Positions 27,589 to 36,907 are shown, counted from the stretch's first letter. The stretch: DNA of 59,421 nt from Colwellia sp. 12G3 (GCF_002836775.1 NZ_PJAQ01000010.1:1-59421); one strand, 5' to 3'. Numbers and translations are program-made. Notes: a model not told the origin generated them from the letters alone.

Positions 27589-28008
27589 GTGAGCGAAATT
27601 AACTATCCAATCAAAGGGGCTTGTCAGTGTGGACAAGTGACCTATCAATTATTTGCTGCGCCACTTATGGTGGCAGCTTGTCATTGCCGTCAATGTCAAA
27701 AACTTTCTACAAGTGCATTTAGTATTACTGCTGTAGTTAACCTTAGCGATATAGAGTTTTCTGGAGAAATGTCTGACTGGAGCCGGTTGGCTGATAACGG
27801 TAATACCAATGGGGCAAAGTTCTGTCCTTGTTGTGGTAACCGTATTTACCATTTTAATCCTAATTATCCCGATAAAATAAAATTAAAACCGAGTACTTTA
27901 GAAGACACCAGAGTGATACAACCAAGTATGCATATATGGACCAGTGAAAAACAAGCGTGGTTCAAGCTTCCTGTCGACTTACCCTCTTATGAAAAACAAC
28001 CATTTTAA
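27589..28008 (+). CDS. GFA family zinc-binding protein (Mss4-like)
   Basis: The 139 residues match the GFA domain named after glutathione-dependent formaldehyde-activating enzyme. Cysteine pairs CQCG (13-16) and CHCRQC, and the later CPCCGN, form two zinc sites. Start GTG at 27589 has AAGGA 10 bases upstream. Most bacterial GFA proteins have no proven activity, so a role in glutathione-adduct or aldehyde handling is only a family-level guess. It is followed by a VOC-family gene and a DUF924 gene on the same strand with gaps of 33 and 58 bp, perhaps an operon. Confidence 0.85.
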   Translation: MSEINYPIKGACQCGQVTYQLFAAPLMVAACHCRQCQKLSTSAFSITAVVNLSDIEFSGEMSDWSRLADNGNTNGAKFCPCCGNRIYHFNPNYPDKIKLKPSTLEDTRVIQPSMHIWTSEKQAWFKLPVDLPSYEKQPF

Positions 28009-28041
28009 TACTTTAGTGTATTAACTGATAAGGAATATAAC

Positions 28042-28428
28042 GTGTTAAATGGTATTCATCATGTGGCAATTATCTGCTCAGATTATGAGAAGTCTAAAGA
28101 TTTTTATACTCGGATATTAGGTTTAAAAGTAATCGCAGAAAATTATCGAGTTGCTCGTGATTCTTTTAAATTAGATTTAAGGCTACCAGATGGTAGTCAA
28201 ATCGAGTTGTTTTCTTTTCCTAATGCTCCCGAAAGACCTAGCCAACCTGAAGCCCAAGGGCTTAGACATCTGGCTTTTAATGTTGAAAGTGTCGAGCAGG
28301 TTTGTCAATATTTAATAAGCCGTGGTGTAGACGTTGAGCCCATTAGAGTCGATGAGTATACCGGTAAACAGTTTACCTTTTTTAATGATCCTGATGGCTT
28401 GCCTTTAGAATTATATCAGCAGAATTAA
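28042..28428 (+). CDS. VOC family protein, glyoxalase I-like (GloA2/YaeR type)
   Basis: The 128-residue protein is a vicinal-oxygen-chelate fold with two beta-alpha-beta-beta-beta units. The likely metal ligands are H7 (HHVAI), E67 (QIELF), H82 (LRHLAF) and the glutamate of LPLELY. The order of motifs resembles YaeR/SMU1112c-type proteins rather than classical GloA. The true substrate is not known. The GTG start at 28042 is preceded by AAGGA. Proximity to a GFA-domain gene suggests a loose connection with aldehyde metabolism, which is inference. Confidence 0.85.
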   Translation: MLNGIHHVAIICSDYEKSKDFYTRILGLKVIAENYRVARDSFKLDLRLPDGSQIELFSFPNAPERPSQPEAQGLRHLAFNVESVEQVCQYLISRGVDVEPIRVDEYTGKQFTFFNDPDGLPLELYQQN

Positions 28429-28486
28429 TTAAAATGATGAAGTTTGAGACCTCCTTAGTCATAGTGGAACAATAAGAGGAAATACA

Positions 28487-29026
28487 ATGACAGTGCAAGA
28501 AATTATCGATTTTTGGTTTAAAGAAATAGAGCCTGCTCGTTGGTGGATTAAAGACACATCGTTTGATAATGATATTACAGTTAAATTTCTGCAAGTACAT
28601 GAAGCAGCGAAACAATGTGAATTAGTACAATGGCGTGAAACAGCCTCAGGCCGACTTGCCGAAATCATTGTATTGGATCAGTTTTCACGGAACATGTTTC
28701 GAGATACCCCGCAAGCTTTTGCTTATGACGGGATCGCTTTAGCACTAGCTCAAGAAGCTATTGCCTTGGGCGAAGATAAAAAACTTAGCCCAATAGAGAG
28801 AAGCTTTTTGTATATGCCTTTTATGCACAGTGAGTCATTAGTTATTCATGAAACAGCTGTAACGCTTTATAGAGCCAATGGCATAGCTAACAATGTTGAG
28901 TTTGAGCTGAAACATAAAGAGATTATTGAACGCTTTGGCCGCTATCCGCATCGTAATAACATCCTAAATCGGGAATCAACAGCTGAAGAAGTTATGTTTT
29001 TAAGCCAACCTAACTCCTCATTTTAA
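28487..29026 (+). CDS. DUF924 family protein
   Basis: The 179-residue soluble helical protein carries DUF924 signatures: the opening IIDFWF, WWIKDTSFDNDI, LAEIIVLDQFSRNMFRDTPQAFAYD split across two helices, FLYMPFMHSE, and RFGRYPHRN near the C-terminus. The family resembles TPR-like folds and has no established biochemical role. The start ATG is preceded by AGAGGAAA. It is the last of three co-oriented small genes after the tRNA cluster. Confidence 0.88.
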   Translation: MTVQEIIDFWFKEIEPARWWIKDTSFDNDITVKFLQVHEAAKQCELVQWRETASGRLAEIIVLDQFSRNMFRDTPQAFAYDGIALALAQEAIALGEDKKLSPIERSFLYMPFMHSESLVIHETAVTLYRANGIANNVEFELKHKEIIERFGRYPHRNNILNRESTAEEVMFLSQPNSSF

Positions 29027-29143
29027 TATTTTATTGCTCAGTGCAAAAAAGAAAAACCAGTATTACTGATTACCCACAGGGGAAACTCCCTACGGGAGGG
29101 TATTAAATGGCTAAGAACCGCGTTATTTATTTTAACCATATAA

Positions 29144-29407
29144 TACCAATTTGATTAAATTTCTTCCCAACTCAGAGCTCTGCTCGATGTTCAATAACAA
29201 GGAAAATTTGTTTCGGTTTAGTCATTCTAAATCAAATAAACTTAACGATGTTAGTGGACATCGAGAAAGCTCCCAGAGGGCGAGTTTAAAAGGTTTACAT
29301 GCTGCGTTATTGATTTTGACAAGGAAATAACCATTATCTTCAATCAATGCCTTGCCTCTAAGCCTTTTAATTCTCGCTGAGTGAGAAAGAACTTAATCAA
29401 CTTGGTA
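29144..29407. mobile_element. 264-bp MITE with terminal inverted repeats, TAA-flanked
   Basis: The left end TACCAATTTGATTAAATTTC and the reverse complement of the right end, TACCAAGTTGATTAAGTTCT, are inverted repeats that continue imperfectly to about ACTCAG. TAA lies directly outside both ends and may be the target duplication. Inner short inverted repeats (CGATGT/ACATCG; GCGAGTTTAAAAGG/CCTTTTAATTCTCGC) give it strong secondary structure. There is no coding capacity. Confidence 0.75.
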
Positions 29408-29605
29408 TAATGACTATGCTTAAGATAAATGTCTTGTATTTGACCCGGTAAATTCCCGCTAAAATCATGTGTCTCCTATGGGGTTGGGTATATAGCCTAT
29501 TAATAGGCTACTTGCTTTAGGCTTTGATTTACCGACCCATTTATCATTTTTATTGTCTTATCCCTTCGATCCGAAATGTTTACACTAAATTTCATAGTGA
29601 AAATT

Positions 29606-29619
29606 AATTGTCGACAATT
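29606..29619. promoter_or_regulatory. Putative GntR-type operator 1 of the prp operon
   Basis: AATTGTCGACAATT is a perfect 14-bp palindrome about 130 bp upstream of the regulator gene. Its core TTGTCGACAA recurs 72 bp downstream. It has the form of a FCD-subfamily GntR binding site. Confidence 0.7.
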
Positions 29620-29679
29620 ATACTTAAGTCTACTTGAATAATTCATAAATTAAGATATTATTGATTTATATTATTGTGT

Positions 29680-29689
29680 TTGTCGACAA
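29680..29689. promoter_or_regulatory. Putative GntR-type operator 2 of the prp operon
   Basis: TTGTCGACAA is the second copy of the palindromic core. The centre-to-centre distance of 72 bp is close to seven DNA turns, which would put both sites on one helix face. It lies 57 bp before the regulator start, where repressor binding could block transcription. Confidence 0.7.
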
Positions 29690-29745
29690 TCTTGTTGTCT
29701 TGATAAACATCCTTAACGAATATATTTAGGTTTACACGACAAATT

Positions 29746-30450
29746 ATGTTTTTACAAAACCCAACAAAACAAGCGGCAATTACCACGGCTGATAAGGTCT
29801 TTGAACAGCTTCAACATGCCATTGTTGAAGGTGATATGACTGCGGGTAGCAAAATAAGTGAACCTGAACTTGCCAAACGCTATGAAATAAGCCGTTCAAC
29901 CTTACGTGAAGCGTTAAACCGTTTAGAGAAATGTCATCTGATTGAGCGCAAAGCTAATGTAGGCTCACGCGTTGTTGATTGCACTATTGAAGGGTTACTT
30001 GAGTTATATATTACCCGAGAAGCGCTCGAAGGTATGGCATGTCGTCAAGCAGCACTAAATATGACCGATGAAGAGATCGCATATATGCAGGATATGTTAG
30101 CGAAACATGCGGGTGATAAAGCGTTGCAAGATGGCATTGCTTATTACCAAGAAGAAGGTGATGTTGATTTTCACTATAAAGTTATTCTTGGTAGTCATAA
30201 TCAGCAGCTGATCAATCTTATTTGTGATCAGTTATATCACTTAGTTCGCATGTATCGTTGTCAGTTTGGTATGTATAGCCCAAGAGCAACACGTGCTTTT
30301 ACCGAACACTCAAATATTATTCAAGCAATCTGTGATAGAGACGGAGAACTAGCCGAACTATTAATGCGTCGCCATATCGCGGCATCACGAAAAAACATCG
30401 AAAATAAAATCGCTTTACAAAAAGCTACACAAAAATCTGAGGAGCTCTAA
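29746..30450 (+). CDS. GntR family (FCD subfamily) regulator of the methylcitrate operon
   Basis: The 234-residue protein has an N-terminal winged helix-turn-helix (about 15-80, with [13 protein letters not shown] as recognition region) and a C-terminal helical FCD ligand domain (about 90-225). The metal-binding histidine and aspartate positions of that domain can be picked out ([25 protein letters not shown]). It is separated from prpB by a single base. It thus replaces the sigma-54-dependent PrpR of enterobacteria, as seen in many other gammaproteobacteria. Two TTGTCGACAA palindromes upstream are its likely operators. The effector is probably a methylcitrate-cycle intermediate, which is inference. 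Confidence 0.9.
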   Translation: MFLQNPTKQAAITTADKVFEQLQHAIVEGDMTAGSKISEPELAKRYEISRSTLREALNRLEKCHLIERKANVGSRVVDCTIEGLLELYITREALEGMACRQAALNMTDEEIAYMQDMLAKHAGDKALQDGIAYYQEEGDVDFHYKVILGSHNQQLINLICDQLYHLVRMYRCQFGMYSPRATRAFTEHSNIIQAICDRDGELAELLMRRHIAASRKNIENKIALQKATQKSEEL

Positions 30451-30451
30451 A

Positions 30452-31360
30452 ATGTCAAAACAACATGTTTCACCGGGTAAGAAATTTCGTCTAGCGCTAG
30501 AAAATAATAAACCTCTGCAAGTAGTCGGTACGATAAACGCTTATTGCGCGATGATGGCAGAGCAACTTGGCCACCAAGCTATTTATTTATCGGGTGGCGG
30601 GGTTGCTAATGCATCTTACGGTTTACCAGATTTAGGGATGACGTCACTTAATGATGTTATTGCTGACGTACAAAGAATTACCGGCGCTTCAAGCCTACCT
30701 TTACTGGTAGATATTGATACGGGTTGGGGTGGGGCGTTTAATATTGCTAAAACTATTCGAGATATGGAAAAAGCCGGAGCAGCTGCCGTTCATTTGGAAG
30801 ATCAAGTGGCACAAAAGCGTTGTGGCCATCGTCCGAATAAAGAGATCGTAACAACACAAGAAATGGTTGACCGTATTAAGGCTGCGGTAGATGCACGTAT
30901 AGACAGTGACTTCTTTATTATGGCTCGTACAGACTCTTTTGCACAAGAAGGGCTGGAATCTGCCATTGAACGTGCTAAAGCCTATGTTGCTGCGGGTGCT
31001 GATGGTATTTTTGCCGAAGCGATTCAAACACAAGAACATTATGAAGCTTTCACCAAGGCTCTTGATGTACCTGTTCTTGCCAATATCACTGAATTTGGGC
31101 AAACAGAGCTTTGGAATAAAGAACAATTAGGTGAGTGGGGATGTGCGATGGTGCTTTATCCATTATCAGCATTTCGTGCTATGAATAAAGCGGCTGAGTC
31201 TGTTTATAAAACACTCTTAAATGATGGTGACCAAAAAGCTGAAATTGATAACATGCAAACGCGTATGGATTTATATGACTACCTTGGTTATCACGACTAC
31301 GAACAAAAGCTTGATTCGCTCTTTGCTGAAGAAAAGGCTCAAGAAAAAACACACAAATAA
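30452..31360 (+). CDS. prpB: 2-methylisocitrate lyase
   Basis: The 302-residue enzyme of the isocitrate lyase/PEP mutase superfamily cleaves 2-methylisocitrate to pyruvate and succinate, the last step of the methylcitrate cycle. Recognisable features are GGGVAN near residue 50, the metal-binding DIDTGWGG, the active-site loop [10 protein letters not shown] with the catalytic cysteine, and [12 protein letters not shown]. The length is normal. It directly follows the GntR gene (1-bp gap) and precedes prpC. Confidence 0.96.
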   Translation: MSKQHVSPGKKFRLALENNKPLQVVGTINAYCAMMAEQLGHQAIYLSGGGVANASYGLPDLGMTSLNDVIADVQRITGASSLPLLVDIDTGWGGAFNIAKTIRDMEKAGAAAVHLEDQVAQKRCGHRPNKEIVTTQEMVDRIKAAVDARIDSDFFIMARTDSFAQEGLESAIERAKAYVAAGADGIFAEAIQTQEHYEAFTKALDVPVLANITEFGQTELWNKEQLGEWGCAMVLYPLSAFRAMNKAAESVYKTLLNDGDQKAEIDNMQTRMDLYDYLGYHDYEQKLDSLFAEEKAQEKTHK

Positions 31361-31458
31361 TCAGTTGTTCTACTGAACCAAAGAGTACTGTAAGTACCAA
31401 TACGTTCGGTAGAATGGATAAAAAATCGTTATACATATTATCAGATGAGGAAAGGATT

Positions 31459-32610
31459 ATGACCGGTACAACAGCAGAGAAAAGTGTCGTTAGCAAACCA
31501 GCAAATACTGCAGGACTTCGCGGACAAAGTGCAGGTGAAACAGCACTTTGTACTGTAGGTAAATCAGGCTCAGGCTTAACTTATTGTGGTTATGATGTGG
31601 CTGATCTTGCCGAAAACTCAACGTTTGAAGAAGTAGCGTACTTACTTTTTAATGGTGAATTACCAAACCAAGCGCAATTAGATACATATAAGTCAGCATT
31701 AAAATCAATGCGTGACTTACCTGCAGCGGTAAAAGCGGTATTAAAGCTTATCCCTAAAGATACTCATCCTATGGATGTAATGCGTACGGGTTGTTCTGTT
31801 TTGGGCAATATTGAGCCTGAAAATGACTTCTCAGAGCAAAACCAAGCAGCAAACCGTTTGTTAGCCGCTTTCCCCGCAATTATGTGTTATTGGTATAAGT
31901 ATTCACATGATGGTGTTGAAATAGACTGTATGACTAATGAAGATTCATTAGGTGGACACTTTTTACGTTTATTGAACCAAGAAGAGCCTTCTGAGCAACA
32001 TAAGCGTGTAATGGATGTGTCATTGATTTTATACGCAGAGCATGAATTTAACGCCTCTACATTTACTGCCCGTGTTTGTGCATCAACATTATCAGATATG
32101 TTCTCCTGTATCACCGGTGCTATTGGTACTTTACGTGGACCACTTCATGGTGGGGCAAACGAAGCTGCAATGGATATGATTGAAAAATTCAAGTCACCTG
32201 CAGATGCTAAAGAGCAAATGGCTGGTATGTTAGCGCGTAAAGAAAAAATCATGGGCTTTGGTCACGCGATTTACCGTACATCCGATCCACGTAATACCGT
32301 AATCAAAGCATGGTCTGAAAAATTAGCAGCTGAGAATGGCGACACGTCTTTATATGACATTTCAGTGGCGTGTGAAGAGTTTATGTGGGACACCAAAAAG
32401 TTATTCTGTAACGCTGATTTTTTCCACGCTTCGACGTATAACTACATGGGCATTCCAACTAAATTATTTACACCTATCTTTGTGTGTTCACGTTTGACCG
32501 GTTGGGCTGCTCATGTAATGGAACAGCGTTCTAATAACCGTATAATACGCCCGAGTGCAGACTACATCGGCAGCGAACCACGTAAGGTTTCTCTTATCTC
32601 TGAGAGGTAG
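31459..32610 (+). CDS. prpC: 2-methylcitrate synthase
   Basis: The protein is a short (about 383-residue) citrate synthase-family enzyme that condenses propionyl-CoA with oxaloacetate. Active-site segments are GPLHGGANEAAM with the catalytic histidine, MGFGHAIYR, and the aspartate region near CNADFFHA. The C-terminus R..RPSADYIG is typical of PrpC. The frame is open back to an ATG at 31414, but the ATG at 31459 is preceded by AGGAAAGGATT and gives the usual family start, so I use it. It lies third in the prp operon. Confidence 0.95.
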   Translation: MTGTTAEKSVVSKPANTAGLRGQSAGETALCTVGKSGSGLTYCGYDVADLAENSTFEEVAYLLFNGELPNQAQLDTYKSALKSMRDLPAAVKAVLKLIPKDTHPMDVMRTGCSVLGNIEPENDFSEQNQAANRLLAAFPAIMCYWYKYSHDGVEIDCMTNEDSLGGHFLRLLNQEEPSEQHKRVMDVSLILYAEHEFNASTFTARVCASTLSDMFSCITGAIGTLRGPLHGGANEAAMDMIEKFKSPADAKEQMAGMLARKEKIMGFGHAIYRTSDPRNTVIKAWSEKLAAENGDTSLYDISVACEEFMWDTKKLFCNADFFHASTYNYMGIPTKLFTPIFVCSRLTGWAAHVMEQRSNNRIIRPSADYIGSEPRKVSLISER

Positions 32611-32622
32611 GAGAGACTTGTT

Positions 32623-32717
32623 ATTTGCCACAACTTCATCGTCAGAAAGTCATTACATATAAAGATAGTCACATATCTTTATATGCTCATACTTTCTTCC
32701 TTGAATTCGTGGCAAAT
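32623..32717 (+). repeat. Palindromic repeat family, copy A (between prpC and acnD)
   Basis: This nested hairpin spans 95 bp: outer arms ATTTGCCAC/GTGGCAAAT, middle arms AGAAAGT/ACTTTCT, and a perfect 12-bp core CATATAAAGATA/TATCTTTATATG around 6 nt. ACTTCATCGT follows the first arm and CCTTGAATT precedes the last. The same two motifs are placed identically in the copies at 35440 and (inverted) 15599. Confidence 0.75.
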
Positions 32718-32815
32718 TCCGTCGTCTAATTGCACTTAAAGATTTAAACAAGATAAGTGATTTATTAATTGTTTATTTGACTACTGTTTGTTAAAGATAT
32801 TTCCTGGAATAACTT

Positions 32816-35434
32816 ATGAATTACCAATACCGAAAACCGCTACCTGGTTATAAAGAGAATGGCTCGACGATAGATTTTTTTGATACACGTGAAGCGATCG
32901 AAACAATTAAACCAGGCGCTTACGCTAAATTACCTTACACGTCACGTGTACTTGCTGAGCAATTAGTGCGTAAATGTGATCCTGCGACCCTTACCGATTC
33001 ATTAAAGCAAATTATTGAAGTGAAGCAAGACCTTGATTTTCCTTGGTATCCGGCACGTGTTGTTTGTCATGATATTTTAGGTCAAACCGCCTTAGTTGAT
33101 TTAGCGGGTCTTCGTGATGCTATTGCGGAACAAGGTGGTGACCCTGCCAAAGTTAACCCTGTTGTGCCGACACAGCTTATTGTTGACCATTCATTAGCTG
33201 TTGAAGCGCCGGGTTTTGACCCTGAAGCGTTTGATAAAAACCGCGCAATTGAAGACCGTCGTAATGAACAGCGTTTTCATTTCATTGAGTGGACTAAAAC
33301 AGCGTTTAAAAATGTTGATGTTATTCCTGCCGGTAACGGTATCATGCACCAAATCAACTTAGAGAAAATGTCGCCGGTTATTCAAGCGCGTGATGGTGTT
33401 GCTTTCCCTGATACTTGTGTTGGTACCGACAGTCATACACCGCATATTGATGCCTTGGGTGTTATTGCGATTGGAGTGGGTGGTTTAGAAGCTGAAACCG
33501 TTATGTTGGGTCGTCCATCAATGATGCGTCTACCTGATATTATTGGTGTTAAGTTAACCGGTAAACGCCAACCCGGTATTACAGCTACCGATATGGTCTT
33601 AGCTATTACAGAATTCTTACGTAATGAAAAAGTTGTTTCTGCTTATTTAGAATTCTTCGGTGAAGGCACTAAAGGTTTAACCATTGGTGACCGAGCCACT
33701 ATATCAAACATGACACCAGAGTACGGTGCGTCTGCAGGGATGTTCTACATTGATGAACAAACTATTGATTATTTGAAAATTACCGGTCGTGAACCTGAGC
33801 AAGTAGCCCTAGTTGAAACGTATGCGAAACACACAGGTTTATGGGCTGATGATTTAGTTGAAGCACAATACCCGCGTGTTATTGAATTTGATTTATCAAC
33901 GGTAGGTCGTAATTTAGCAGGACCTTCTAATCCACATCGTCGTTTAGCTACCGCTGACTTAGTCTCGAAAGACATTGCTAAAAATTTAGCTGTCTGTAAA
34001 GAAGATGAAGCTAATGGTCTAATGCCAGATGGCGCAGTAATTATTGCCGCTATAACGTCATGTACTAACACATCTAATCCGCGAAACGTTGTTGCTGCAG
34101 GTCTTGTGGCTAAACGCGCTAATGAATTAGGTTTAGTACGTAAACCTTGGGTTAAATCGTCATTTGCACCCGGTTCAAAAGTTGCCAAACTTTATTTAGA
34201 AGAAGCAGGTCTGCTTTCTGAAATGGAAAAATTAGGTTTTGGTATTGTAGGTTATGCTTGTACTACGTGTAACGGTATGTCGGGTGCGTTAGACCCTAAA
34301 ATCCAACAAGAAATTATTGACCGCGATTTATACTCAACAGCGGTGTTATCAGGTAACCGTAACTTCGATGGTCGTATTCATCCACACGCAAAACAAGCAT
34401 TTTTGGCATCACCGCCATTAGTCGTTGCTTATGCCATTGCTGGTACGATGCGTTTTGATATTGAAAGAGACGTATTAGGTCAAGATCAAAACGGTAACGA
34501 TATTACCTTGAAAGATATCTGGCCATCAGATGAAGAAATCGATGCTATCGTTGCTTCATGTGTTAAACCTGAACAATTCAAGAAAATTTATACACCAATG
34601 TTCGATTTAGGCGCTTTTGAACCTGCCAAAAGTCCATTATACGACTGGGATCCTAAGAGTACTTATATCCGCCGACCTCCCTATTGGGAAGGTGCCTTAG
34701 CTGGTGTCCGTACTATGAAGGGCATGCGTCCTTTAGCGGTGTTAGGTGACAACATCACCACCGATCATTTATCACCATCAAATGCGATTCAGCTAAATAG
34801 TGCTTCAGGTGCTTACCTTGAAAAAATGGGTTTACCCGTAGAAGACTTTAATTCATACGCAACGCATCGTGGCGATCATGAAACAACGCAACGAGCAACC
34901 TTTGCTAATCCTAAATTGTTTAACGAAATGTGTCGTGACGAAAATGGCGAAGTTAAACAAGGCTCATTAGCGCGTATAGAGCCCGAAGGCACAGAGTCTC
35001 GCATGTGGGAAGCGATTGAAACTTACATGGAACGCAAACAGCCGTTAATTATTATTGCAGGTGCTGACTACGGTCAGGGATCTTCACGTGATTGGGCCGC
35101 AAAAGGTGTTCGTCTAGCGGGTGTTGAAGTGATAGTTTCACAAGGTTTCGAGCGTATTCACCGCACTAATTTGGTCGGCATGGGTGTTTTACCCCTTGAG
35201 TTTGTTAACAGTGAAACACGTCACACTTACAATATTGATGGTAGCGAAACTTATGATATTGTTGGTACTACATCACCAGGGGCAGCTATGACTGTTGTGA
35301 TGACCCGTGCAAACGGTGAAATCATTGAAATTCCAGTGAAGTGTCGTTTAGATACAGCGGAAGAAGTTTCCGTTTACGATGGCGGTGGCGTGCTACAAAA
35401 GTTTGCCACCGATTTCCTTGAATCGAATGCTTAA
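32816..35434 (+). CDS. acnD: Fe/S-dependent 2-methylcitrate dehydratase (AcnD)
   Basis: This 872-residue aconitase-superfamily protein dehydrates 2-methylcitrate to trans-2-methylaconitate, which PrpF then isomerises. The [4Fe-4S] ligands are C416 (ITSCTNTSNP), C482 and C485 (YACTTCNG). The swivel domain with GDNITTDHLSPS and YGQGSSRDWAAKG occupies the C-terminal third. Pairing with prpF and the prpB/prpC context separate it from the TCA-cycle aconitase AcnA. The gap before it is 205 bp and carries a large palindromic repeat. Confidence 0.95.
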   Translation: MNYQYRKPLPGYKENGSTIDFFDTREAIETIKPGAYAKLPYTSRVLAEQLVRKCDPATLTDSLKQIIEVKQDLDFPWYPARVVCHDILGQTALVDLAGLRDAIAEQGGDPAKVNPVVPTQLIVDHSLAVEAPGFDPEAFDKNRAIEDRRNEQRFHFIEWTKTAFKNVDVIPAGNGIMHQINLEKMSPVIQARDGVAFPDTCVGTDSHTPHIDALGVIAIGVGGLEAETVMLGRPSMMRLPDIIGVKLTGKRQPGITATDMVLAITEFLRNEKVVSAYLEFFGEGTKGLTIGDRATISNMTPEYGASAGMFYIDEQTIDYLKITGREPEQVALVETYAKHTGLWADDLVEAQYPRVIEFDLSTVGRNLAGPSNPHRRLATADLVSKDIAKNLAVCKEDEANGLMPDGAVIIAAITSCTNTSNPRNVVAAGLVAKRANELGLVRKPWVKSSFAPGSKVAKLYLEEAGLLSEMEKLGFGIVGYACTTCNGMSGALDPKIQQEIIDRDLYSTAVLSGNRNFDGRIHPHAKQAFLASPPLVVAYAIAGTMRFDIERDVLGQDQNGNDITLKDIWPSDEEIDAIVASCVKPEQFKKIYTPMFDLGAFEPAKSPLYDWDPKSTYIRRPPYWEGALAGVRTMKGMRPLAVLGDNITTDHLSPSNAIQLNSASGAYLEKMGLPVEDFNSYATHRGDHETTQRATFANPKLFNEMCRDENGEVKQGSLARIEPEGTESRMWEAIETYMERKQPLIIIAGADYGQGSSRDWAAKGVRLAGVEVIVSQGFERIHRTNLVGMGVLPLEFVNSETRHTYNIDGSETYDIVGTTSPGAAMTVVMTRANGEIIEIPVKCRLDTAEEVSVYDGGGVLQKFATDFLESNA

Positions 35435-35439
35435 ATGGT

Positions 35440-35519
35440 CTTTTCGTGCTATTTCTTCGTTAGAAGTGCTCATTGACATGCGTCAACTCCGCGCTTCCGC
35501 CTTGAACTAGCACAAAAAG
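35440..35519 (+). repeat. Palindromic repeat family, copy B (between acnD and prpF)
   Basis: The outer arms are CTTTTCGTGCTA/TAGCACAAAAAG (one mismatch), the middle arms GAAGTGC/GCGCTTC (one G-T pair) and the core arms TTGAC/GTCAA. TTTCTTCGT follows the first arm and CCTTGAA precedes the last, matching copy A at the same structural positions although the stems share no sequence. Confidence 0.72.
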
Positions 35520-35615
35520 CCTGCTTTATTCATTCAGATTCACAGAGTTTAATTAATTTAAAAGGCACATTTCGATGTGTCTTTTTTATAAAATATTAAG
35601 AAAGAGGATAAGTAA

Positions 35616-36800
35616 ATGACAACAGTACATAAACCTCAAATAAAAGTGCCGGCTACTTATATGCGTGGCGGCACTTCGAAAGGTGTATTTTTTAATTTAA
35701 CCGATTTACCTGAGAGTTGTCAGCAAGCGGGTAGTGCACGTGATGAATTGTTATTACGCGTCATTGGCAGCCCAGATCCATACGGAAAACAAACCGATGG
35801 CATGGGCGGAGCAACGTCTAGTACCAGTAAAACCGTGATATTGGCACAATCAACACAAACTGACCATGATGTTGATTATTTATTTGGTCAAGTGGCTATC
35901 GATAAAGCGTTTGTAGATTGGTCGGGTAATTGCGGAAACTTAACAGCTGCGGTTGGCAGCTTTGCTATTAGCTCAGGCTTAGTCAGTGCAGACAGAATAC
36001 CTGATAACGGCATTTGTGAAGTGCGAATTTGGCAAAAAAACATCAGTAAAACAATTATCGCCCATGTACCAATGACTAACGGTGAAGTACAAGAAACCGG
36101 TGATTTTGAACTTGATGGCGTCACTTTTCCTGCAGCTGAAGTGAAAGTTGATTTTGTAGCACCTGTAGATCCATCTGAAGCGATGTTTCCTACGGGCAAT
36201 TTAGTTGATGATCTTGTTGTACCTGATATTGGCACGTTTAAAGCGACTATGATCACAGCAGGTATTCCAACCATCTTCTTAAATGCAGAAGAAATAGGGT
36301 ATACAGGTACAGAGCTGCAAGAAGCCATTAATGGTGATGAAAAAGCATTAGCACGTTTTGAAACTATTCGTGCTTATGGGGCAGTAAAAATGGGCTTAAT
36401 TAGTGATATTTCTGAAGCAGCCTCTCGTCAACATACCCCTAAAGTAGCGTTTGTTGCGCCAACACAAGCGTATACCTCTTCAAGTGGCAAAAATATTTCT
36501 GCCAGCGAGATTGATTTGCACGTACGTGCACTGTCAATGGGTAAGTTGCATCATGCCATGATGGGCACTGCGGCTGTTGCCATTGGTACTGCTGCCGCTA
36601 TTCCAGGCACACTAGTAAATTTAGCTGCTGGCTCAGGAGAAAGGAGCGCGGTAACTTTTGGTCACCCCTCAGGTACACTAAAAGTCGGCGCACAAGCTGA
36701 ATGTATTAGTGGTAACTGGACTGTGAAAAAAGTAAGCATGAGCCGAAGTGCACGTGTATTGATGGAAGGTTGGGTGAGGGTGCCTGTATCCTCTGAATAG
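35616..36800 (+). CDS. prpF: 2-methylaconitate cis-trans isomerase PrpF
   Basis: The 394-residue protein is a PrpF-family isomerase with the two-lobed diaminopimelate epimerase-like fold. The N-terminus shows TYMRGGTSKGVFF, then GMGGATSSTSK and WSGNCGNLTAAVG with the conserved cysteine. The C-terminal lobe includes MGKLHHAMMGTAAVAIGTAAAIPGT in segments. It is needed with AcnD because AcnD releases the trans isomer. It is the last gene of the operon, follows acnD by 181 bp, and is followed by a strong terminator. Confidence 0.95.
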   Translation: MTTVHKPQIKVPATYMRGGTSKGVFFNLTDLPESCQQAGSARDELLLRVIGSPDPYGKQTDGMGGATSSTSKTVILAQSTQTDHDVDYLFGQVAIDKAFVDWSGNCGNLTAAVGSFAISSGLVSADRIPDNGICEVRIWQKNISKTIIAHVPMTNGEVQETGDFELDGVTFPAAEVKVDFVAPVDPSEAMFPTGNLVDDLVVPDIGTFKATMITAGIPTIFLNAEEIGYTGTELQEAINGDEKALARFETIRAYGAVKMGLISDISEAASRQHTPKVAFVAPTQAYTSSSGKNISASEIDLHVRALSMGKLHHAMMGTAAVAIGTAAAIPGTLVNLAAGSGERSAVTFGHPSGTLKVGAQAECISGNWTVKKVSMSRSARVLMEGWVRVPVSSE

Positions 36801-36848
36801 AAAGAAAATTGAATAGATAACAGCTTGATAATTTAGCTATCAAAACAG

Positions 36849-36876
36849 AAAAAGCGCAGAGTAATCTGCGCTTTTT
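36849..36876. terminator. Bidirectional terminator between prpF and the TonB receptor gene
   Basis: AAAAAGCGCAGA and TCTGCGCTTTTT form a perfect 12-bp stem around GTAA, with A and T tracts built into the arms. It serves the converging prp and receptor transcripts. Confidence 0.92.
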
Positions 36877-36907
36877 ATTGGTTATACTTTTACATTAGTC
36901 TATGGCA

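Larger units (their letters stand above)
29027..29745. other. Intergenic region with a MITE and the prp operator region
   Basis: There is no gene of convincing length. A short CCCTACGGGAGGG palindrome lies near 29089. It is followed by the MITE at 29144-29407 and the prp regulatory region with two operator palindromes at 29606-29689. Between 29411 and 29580 I see only a small hairpin, TAGCCTATTAATAGGCTA, near 29492. Confidence 0.6.

Noticed and set aside
32816..35434. Ordinary TCA-cycle aconitase AcnA
   Set aside because: The gene lies in a prp operon and is paired with prpF, which only the AcnD route needs.
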